From: Lachnospiraceae bacterium GAM79 | GTDB lineage: Bacteria > Bacillota > Clostridia > Lachnospirales > Lachnospiraceae | NCBI GenBank assembly: GCA_003584705.1 | Contig: AP018536.1 | Span: forward strand, 3,038,001-3,102,000 | Direction of reading: 5' to 3' | DNA: 64,000 nucleotides | Part shown: in pieces, positions 59,128-64,000 of the stretch | How positions within the stretch are numbered: the first letter of the stretch is position 1 | Layout of the letters: each line of letters begins with the position of its first letter | Position numbers and translations under genes: made by a program | Notes under the pieces: generated by a model | The model's input: the letters and a program-made list of their open reading frames with translations, nothing else | What the model was told of the DNA's origin: nothing | Databases searched by the model: none

Positions 59128-60441
59128 CTAATCTTCCAGGAATCCCTTGTAGTTGCGAACGAGCATCTGAGATTCTACCTGCTTCATGGTCTCCAGTACT
59201 ACGCTTACGATAATGATCAGGCTGGTACCGCCGAAGGATACACTTGCGCCGAACACACCGTTAAAGAAATACGGGATCACAGATACAATGATCAGGCCAA
59301 TCGCACCGATGAATACGATATAATTCAGAATCTTGTTCAGATAATCACTGGTAGGCTTACCAGGTCTGATACCGGGGATGAAACCACCCTGCTTCTTCAT
59401 GTTATCGGCAATCATCAAAGGATTAAATGTAATGGATGTATAGAAGTATGCAAAAAATACAATCAATACAATGTACAGCAAAAGTCCCAGGGAATAAATC
59501 GGCTGACTGGGTTTGCACCAGTAACCGGAATTCAGACCTTTCAGGATCTCTGCCCATACGCCGGTTCCGTTATATCCGATAAAGGAACAGATAATAATGG
59601 GGAACTGCATAATGGACTGTGCAAAAATGATGGGAATAACGCCGGAAGTATTTACTTTCAACGGAATATTGGAAGTCTGTCCGCCGACCATCTTTCTGCC
59701 CTGCATTTTCTTGGCATACTGTACCGGAATCTTGCGCACACCATCATTTAAGATGATAACCAGTACCACCATGGCAATAATAATTGCGAAGATGATAACT
59801 ACTGCAAGGATTGCGGTTGCCGGAGCTTTTCCGAATACGAACTGCTCAAACAGGTTGCTCAGGTCTTGAGGCAGTCGGGAAATGATGTTGATCACCAGTA
59901 CGATGGAAATACCATTTCCGATACCTTTTTCTGTGATTCGTTCACCCACCCACATCAGGAAAGCACTACCAGCGGTAAGTGCTGTGATCGTGGTAATTAC
60001 ATTCAGAGCGTTGAACTCGATCAAGTAGCCCTGTCTGCCAAAACCGATTGCCATTGCTGTGGACTGGATCAGTGCAAGCGCTACGGTAACGTATCTGGTG
60101 ATGGCAACCATTTTTTTACGGCCGTCTTCACCGTCACGCTGCATTTCTTCCAGCTTTGGAATAGCAATTGTAAGCAGCTGCATGATAATGGAAGATGTAA
60201 TATAAGGGTTGATGTTCAATGCCAGAATAGACATGTTCAGGAAAGAACCGCCCGTAATGGCATCAAAGAAACTGAACGCACCGCCTGTCTGCTGGGCAAA
60301 CCATTGAGAAAAGAACTTCGTGTCCACCCCGGGTACGGGAAGCTGTGATCCGATACGGATCACAACTAACATTCCCAGTGTAAAAAGAATCTTCTGTCTG
60401 ATTTCTTTGATTTTAAATGCGTTTTTCAGTGTTGTAAGCAT
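59128..60441 (-). CDS. secY: protein translocase subunit SecY
   Basis: A 437-residue channel protein with ten membrane segments, the plug region (ITGGSFLNMSILALNINPYI) and signature VVIRIGSQLPVPGVD near the N-terminus. It forms the Sec channel with SecE and SecG. The start overlaps the rplO stop by one base (TAATG). Confidence 0.98.
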   Translation of the reverse strand: MLTTLKNAFKIKEIRQKILFTLGMLVVIRIGSQLPVPGVDTKFFSQWFAQQTGGAFSFFDAITGGSFLNMSILALNINPYITSSIIMQLLTIAIPKLEEMQRDGEDGRKKMVAITRYVTVALALIQSTAMAIGFGRQGYLIEFNALNVITTITALTAGSAFLMWVGERITEKGIGNGISIVLVINIISRLPQDLSNLFEQFVFGKAPATAILAVVIIFAIIIAMVVLVIILNDGVRKIPVQYAKKMQGRKMVGGQTSNIPLKVNTSGVIPIIFAQSIMQFPIIICSFIGYNGTGVWAEILKGLNSGYWCKPSQPIYSLGLLLYIVLIVFFAYFYTSITFNPLMIADNMKKQGGFIPGIRPGKPTSDYLNKILNYIVFIGAIGLIIVSVIPYFFNGVFGASVSFGGTSLIIIVSVVLETMKQVESQMLVRNYKGFLED

Positions 60442-60881
60442 TACATCACCTCAGCAGTTCCACCAAGAGCCTCGATCTTTTCTTTTGCGGATGCGCTGAA
60501 AGCATCTACCTTTACATCAAGCTTTTTGGTAAGTTCTCCGTTTCCAAGGATCTTAACTCCATCTCTGGGGTTCTTAATGATTCCTGCTTCAACCAATGCG
60601 TTTACATCAACGGTAGCACCGTTGTCAAAGCACTCCAGAGCACTTACATTGATAGCAACGATTTCCTTAGTGTTTCTGTTAGTGAAACCTCTCTTAGGAA
60701 TACGTCTGTATAAAGGCATCTGACCACCTTCGAAACCAGGTCTGGGAGCTCCGGAACGAGCCTTCTGTCCCTTATGACCCTTACCTGCGGTCTTGCCATT
60801 TCCTGAACCGTGTCCACGGCCTCTTCTAAAATTATCACTGTGTTTGGAACCTTCTGCAGGTCTTAAATTGGATAATTCCAT
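60441..60881 (-). CDS. rplO: 50S ribosomal protein L15
   Basis: A 146-residue L15 ([39 protein letters not shown]). The ATG at 60881 matches the family N-terminus and AGGAGG; an in-frame codon three positions earlier does not. Confidence 0.97.
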   Translation of the reverse strand: MELSNLRPAEGSKHSDNFRRGRGHGSGNGKTAGKGHKGQKARSGAPRPGFEGGQMPLYRRIPKRGFTNRNTKEIVAINVSALECFDNGATVDVNALVEAGIIKNPRDGVKILGNGELTKKLDVKVDAFSASAKEKIEALGGTAEVM

Positions 60882-60902
60882 TCCTAACACCTCCTTATCT
60901 GA

Positions 60903-61088
60903 TTATGCTTCTTCTACCTTGATCAAATGATTCACCTGACGGATCTGTCCTCTTGTTGCATCATTATCAGGCAGTACTACGGACTTACCGATCTTGCGCA
61001 GTCCCATAGACTCCACGATTGCTTTATTCTTCGGCACAGCGCCGATGGTGGACTTTACCAGAGTGATCTTTAACTTCTTGTCTGCCAT
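60903..61088 (-). CDS. rpmD: 50S ribosomal protein L30
   Basis: A 61-residue L30 (LKITLVKSTIGAVPKNKAIV, RGQIRQVNHLIKVEEA). It lies between rpsE and rplO as usual. Confidence 0.97.
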   Translation of the reverse strand: MADKKLKITLVKSTIGAVPKNKAIVESMGLRKIGKSVVLPDNDATRGQIRQVNHLIKVEEA

Positions 61089-61136
61089 ACTCTACTCCTT
61101 TCTGTTGGCCCTGTCAACTTAACGGGAAGATCCGGC

Positions 61137-61646
61137 TTACGCCAGAACTTCCTCAACAGACTTTCCACGATTCTTTGCTACTTCTTCGGGAGCCTTGATC
61201 TGGCTTAAACCGGAGATGGTTGCAAGAACAACGTTCTGCTTATTGTTGGAGCCAAGAGACTTGGTACGGATATTCTTGATACCTGCAAGCTCACAAACGA
61301 CACGAGCGGGACCACCAGCGATGATACCGGTACCTTCGGGAGCCTTCTTCAGTAAAACGTTAGCAGAACCATACTTACCGATGAAATCATGGGTGATGGA
61401 ATTGTTCTCATCCAGATTGATCTCGACAATATGCTTTACAGCGTCTTCCTTACCCTTACGGATAGCTTCGGGAATTTCTACAGCCTTTCCCAGACCAGCG
61501 CCTACATGACCGTTGCCGTCACCAACAACTACCAGCGCGGTGAATCTCATGTTACGACCACCCTTAACGGTCTTGGTTACACGCTTGATGGTAACAACTT
61601 TATCATTTAACTCTAACTGGCTTGCATCTATGATTGTGTGTTTCAT
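61137..61646 (-). CDS. rpsE: 30S ribosomal protein S5
   Basis: A 169-residue S5 with the N-terminal double-stranded RNA-binding domain ([20 protein letters not shown]) and the C-terminal part ([19 protein letters not shown]). It helps decoding accuracy. Confidence 0.98.
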   Translation of the reverse strand: MKHTIIDASQLELNDKVVTIKRVTKTVKGGRNMRFTALVVVGDGNGHVGAGLGKAVEIPEAIRKGKEDAVKHIVEINLDENNSITHDFIGKYGSANVLLKKAPEGTGIIAGGPARVVCELAGIKNIRTKSLGSNNKQNVVLATISGLSQIKAPEEVAKNRGKSVEEVLA

Positions 61647-61667
61647 GGTGTATTCCTCTTTCCTTTC

Positions 61668-62036
61668 CTAGAATTCCAGGCCAGCTTCTCTGGCTGCATC
61701 GGCTAAAGCTGCTACTTTACCCTGATAAATGAAACCGCCACGGTCGAAAACAACTTCTTTGATACCTTTTTCGATTGCTCTCTTTGCGATAACAGTTCCA
61801 AGATATGCTGCTGCATCAACGTTATTGGTCTTCTCCAGCTCTGCCTTGATCTCTTTCTCAAGAGTGGATGCAGATACTAAAGTGTTACCAACTGTATCGT
61901 CGATAATTTGAGCATACATATGATTATTGCTTCTGAACACTGCAAGACGAGGTCTTTCAGCAGTGCCGCTGAAGCGGTTACGAATTTTCATGTGCTTTTT
62001 TGCACGTACTAACTGTCTGGACTCTTTACTAACCAT
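61668..62036 (-). CDS. rplR: 50S ribosomal protein L18
   Basis: A 122-residue L18 that binds 5S rRNA ([24 protein letters not shown], [20 protein letters not shown]). The ATG at 62036 lies nine bases after AAGGAG; another two codons upstream is too close to the site. Confidence 0.96.
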   Translation of the reverse strand: MVSKESRQLVRAKKHMKIRNRFSGTAERPRLAVFRSNNHMYAQIIDDTVGNTLVSASTLEKEIKAELEKTNNVDAAAYLGTVIAKRAIEKGIKEVVFDRGGFIYQGKVAALADAAREAGLEF

Positions 62037-62056
62037 CTTCATACTCTCCTTATCTA

Positions 62057-62599
62057 TTATTTCTTACCAGTCTTACCAACTTTACGTCTGATGGTCTCAT
62101 CGGCATACTTGATACCCTTGCCCTTATAAGGCTCAGGTCTTCTCTTGTCGCGGATCTCAGCAGCGTACTGGCCAACTTTTTCTTTGTCGATACCCTTAAC
62201 GATGATCACGTTCTGGCCTTCAACTACAGCTTCAATGCCTTCGGGATCGATCATCTCTACGGGATGAGAGTAACCAAGGTTCAGGGTCAGCTTCTTGCCG
62301 GACTTAGCAGCTCTGTAACCAACACCATTTACTTCCAGCTTCTTCTCAAAACCTTCGGTAACACCTACTACCATATTGTGGATCAGAGTTCTTGTCAGGC
62401 CGTGAAGAGACTTCATCTTCTTCAGATCGTTGGGTCTGCTTACGAGAACTTCTGCACCTTCCACTTTAATTTCCATCTCAGAGGGTAATACTCTTACCAG
62501 AGTACCCTTGGGACCTTTCACAGTCACTTTGTTATTTTCTGCAACTTCTACAGTAACACCTGCAGGAATTGCGATTGGCATTCTACCTATTCTGGACAT
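62057..62599 (-). CDS. rplF: 50S ribosomal protein L6
   Basis: A 180-residue L6 ([56 protein letters not shown]). AGGAGGTAC before the ATG at 62599 fixes the start inside a longer open frame. A 145-base gap upstream holds a double-hairpin element. Confidence 0.97.
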   Translation of the reverse strand: MSRIGRMPIAIPAGVTVEVAENNKVTVKGPKGTLVRVLPSEMEIKVEGAEVLVSRPNDLKKMKSLHGLTRTLIHNMVVGVTEGFEKKLEVNGVGYRAAKSGKKLTLNLGYSHPVEMIDPEGIEAVVEGQNVIIVKGIDKEKVGQYAAEIRDKRRPEPYKGKGIKYADETIRRKVGKTGKK

Positions 62600-62652
62600 G
62601 CCCGTACCTCCTATAATTCTATAGAAAAACAATAGTTACATTTTTCGCCACG

Positions 62653-62744
62653 GAGAATTTTACGCTTGCGGAAAATTCTCTTAGGAGCAAAACTTAGATT
62701 TTATTAGTCAGCGTATTTTGCTGACTTAGAAAATCTTTTTGCTC
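62653..62744 (-). repeat. double-hairpin intergenic element, copy B
   Basis: It begins directly after the rpsH stop codon. Stems (plus strand): GAGCAAAA/TTTTGCTC (62685-62692, 62737-62744), AGATTTT/AAAATCT (62696-62702, 62730-62736), AGTCAGC/GCTGACT (62706-62712, 62720-62726), loop GTATTTT. The second hairpin is GAGAATTTT/AAAATTCTC (62653-62680). Confidence 0.75.
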
Positions 62745-63146
62745 TTACCAAACGAATGCTAATACTTCGCCGCCAACCTGAAGCTCACGAGCCTTCTTGT
62801 CGGTGATAACACCCTGGTTGGTAGAGATAATAGCAATACCCAGACCGCCAAGAACCTTAGGCAGATCTTCCTTGCCAGCGTATACACGTAAGCCGGGCTT
62901 AGAGATTCTCTTGATGCCGGAGATGATCTTCTCGTTCTTGTCTGCGCCGTACTTCAGAGTGATGTGGATGGTCTTGAAACCACCGTCTTCAACGATGTCG
63001 TACTTCTTAATATATCCCTCGTCCAGCAGAATCTGTGCGATAGCCAGCTTCATCTTGGAAGAAGGTACGTCTACGGTGTCGTGTTTTGCAGTATTTGCAT
63101 TACGGATTCTTGTAAGCATATCTGCGATAGGATCGCTCATTGTCAT
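62745..63146 (-). CDS. rpsH: 30S ribosomal protein S8
   Basis: A 133-residue S8 ([21 protein letters not shown]-terminus [18 protein letters not shown]). It binds 16S helix 21 and in other bacteria represses the spc operon. AAGGAGG favours the ATG at 63146. Confidence 0.97.
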   Translation of the reverse strand: MTMSDPIADMLTRIRNANTAKHDTVDVPSSKMKLAIAQILLDEGYIKKYDIVEDGGFKTIHITLKYGADKNEKIISGIKRISKPGLRVYAGKEDLPKVLGGLGIAIISTNQGVITDKKARELQVGGEVLAFVW

Positions 63147-63246
63147 GATTTAGTTTCCTCCTTATTATTTGACTTGAATCATGCTAAGTACATACACTTT
63201 GTATATACCATCTATATTATAAGATAATTCTTATAACCAAAACTTT

Positions 63247-63419
63247 TAGAAATTCTTACTCGACGCCTTTCGACGCCTTAGAATTTCTTTTCGTCTCGGA
63301 GAATTCCATAAGGAATTTCTTTTCGTCTCGGAGAATTTTGCCCCGCAAAATTCTCTTAGGAGCGAAACTTAGATTTTGTTAGCCAGCGTATTTAGCTGGC
63401 TTAGAAAATCTTTTCGCTC
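63247..63419 (-). repeat. double-hairpin intergenic element, copy A, with extra repeats
   Basis: It begins directly after the rpsN stop codon. Stems (plus strand): GAGCGAAA/TTTCGCTC (63360-63367, 63412-63419), AGATTTT/AAAATCT (63371-63377, 63405-63411), AGCCAGC/GCTGGCT (63381-63387, 63395-63401), loop GTATTTA. The second hairpin is GAGAATTTTGC/GCAAAATTCTC (63331-63355). Two further copies of TTTCGTCTCGGAGAATT-like repeats and an AGAAATTCT/AGAATTTCT stem extend to 63247. Confidence 0.75.
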
Positions 63420-63605
63420 TTACCAAGAAGCCTTCTTAACTCCGGGGATCTCGCCCTTGTATGCCAGTTCACGGAAGCAAACACGGCAAATTCCGTATTT
63501 TCTCAGTACAGAGTGGGGACGACCACAAATCTTGCAGCGGGTATAAGCCTGAGTAGAGAACTTAGGTTTGCGCTGCTGTTTAATCTTCATTGATGTCTTT
63601 GCCAT
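63420..63605 (-). CDS. rpsN: 30S ribosomal protein S14, zinc type (type Z)
   Basis: A 61-residue zinc-binding S14 ([20 protein letters not shown]) with the four Cys in [20 protein letters not shown]. Type Z is usual in Bacillota. It lies between rplE and rpsH. Confidence 0.98.
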   Translation of the reverse strand: MAKTSMKIKQQRKPKFSTQAYTRCKICGRPHSVLRKYGICRVCFRELAYKGEIPGVKKASW

Positions 63606-63623
63606 CAGAATTTACCTCCTTGA

Positions 63624-64000
63624 TTACTTTGCGAAAGGCATGTTGAACAGTCTCAGCAGCTCACGTGCCTCTTCGTCGGTCTTAGCAGTTGTTACGAAAA
63701 TGATATCCATACCTCTGGTCTTGTCAATCTTATCGTACTCGATCTCAGGGAAGATGAACTGCTCTTTGATACCGAGTGCATAGTTACCTCTGCCGTCGAA
63801 TGCGTTAGGGTTAACGCCTCTGAAGTCACGGACACGAGGAAGAGCAAGGTTAACCAGACGATCCAGGAACTCATACATCTTCTCACCACGCAGAGTGGTC
63901 TTACATCCGATGGGCATGCCCTCACGGATCTTGAAGTTTGCTACGGAATTCTTAGCCTTGGTCAGAACTGCCTTCTGTCCGGTGATAGCTTCCATATCAG
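63624..64000 (-). CDS. rplE: 50S ribosomal protein L5, partial (5' end outside window)
   Basis: The C-terminal 125 residues of L5 ([58 protein letters not shown]). It binds 5S rRNA. The frame runs off the right edge; the Met at 63995 is internal to the family sequence. Confidence 0.97.
   Translation of the reverse strand, partial: DMEAITGQKAVLTKAKNSVANFKIREGMPIGCKTTLRGEKMYEFLDRLVNLALPRVRDFRGVNPNAFDGRGNYALGIKEQFIFPEIEYDKIDKTRGMDIIFVTTAKTDEEARELLRLFNMPFAK

Noticed and set aside
1..64000. tRNA or rRNA genes
   Set aside because: No cloverleaf-like sequence with a conserved TPsiC arm and no rRNA segment was recognised in any part of the window.

Overview
The window looks like a gut Bacillota chromosome of the Lachnospiraceae type. 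It has a Gram-positive ribosomal-protein cluster with a zinc-type S14, a KOW protein between map and infA, an ECF transporter operon before truA-rplM-rpsI, strong AGGAGG-type ribosome sites and mixed base composition. This assignment is an inference from gene order and protein style. No rRNA, tRNA or CRISPR array was seen.

Layout. (1) 1-5.3 kb: housekeeping and accessory chromosome genes: an SDR reductase, an HD hydrolase, a YhfC-type membrane protease, a Ham1-type nucleotide pyrophosphatase, a 32-residue membrane peptide and a MATE exporter. (2) 5.3-23.8 kb: an old, heavily rearranged island, nearly all on the minus strand. It holds paired ATC-hydrolase-like proteins, two SAM methyltransferases, membrane proteins, an ECF-sigma-controlled ABC module, a complete CprABC/LanFEG-like antimicrobial-peptide immunity cassette with its two-component system, and many broken genes (GNAT, response regulator, two sigma fragments, XRE, Schlafen-like, CD1845-like, TnpV). 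(3) About 23.8-45.55 kb: a conjugative element with the Tn916 transfer module (orf23 to orf13 order, with oriT, MobT, ArdA, TcpA/TcpC/TcpE, a VirB4-like ATPase, a VirB6-like channel and an NlpC/P60 hydrolase). A second CprABC/LanFEG-like cassette occupies the cargo position, and orf7/orf8-like regulators follow. A large serine recombinase stands where Tn916 has its tyrosine integrase. The element ends beside the 3' end of rpsI. (4) 45.57-64 kb: rpsI, rplM, truA, ecfT-ecfA2-ecfA1, a VanY-like peptidase on the other strand, rplQ, rpoA, rpsD, rpsK, rpsM, rpmJ, a large membrane protein, infA, a KOW protein, map, adk, then secY, rplO, rpmD, rpsE, rplR, rplF, rpsH, rpsN and a partial rplE.

How it fits together. 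The island and the element together carry three separate peptide-antibiotic ABC modules. Two are paralogous and face away from each other on either side of the transfer module. Their regulators and ATPases are nearly identical, their permeases have diverged strongly, and both are preceded by the same four-copy AAGGTT repeat with an exact 11-bp period, which is a likely response-regulator operator.

The least expected signal is in the ribosomal cluster. Three intergenic double-hairpin elements share one architecture and a 7-nt loop, and two of them differ by paired compensatory changes. A structured leader before rpsM, a structured non-coding stretch before the recombinase, and a polytopic membrane protein between infA and rpmJ are further points of interest.
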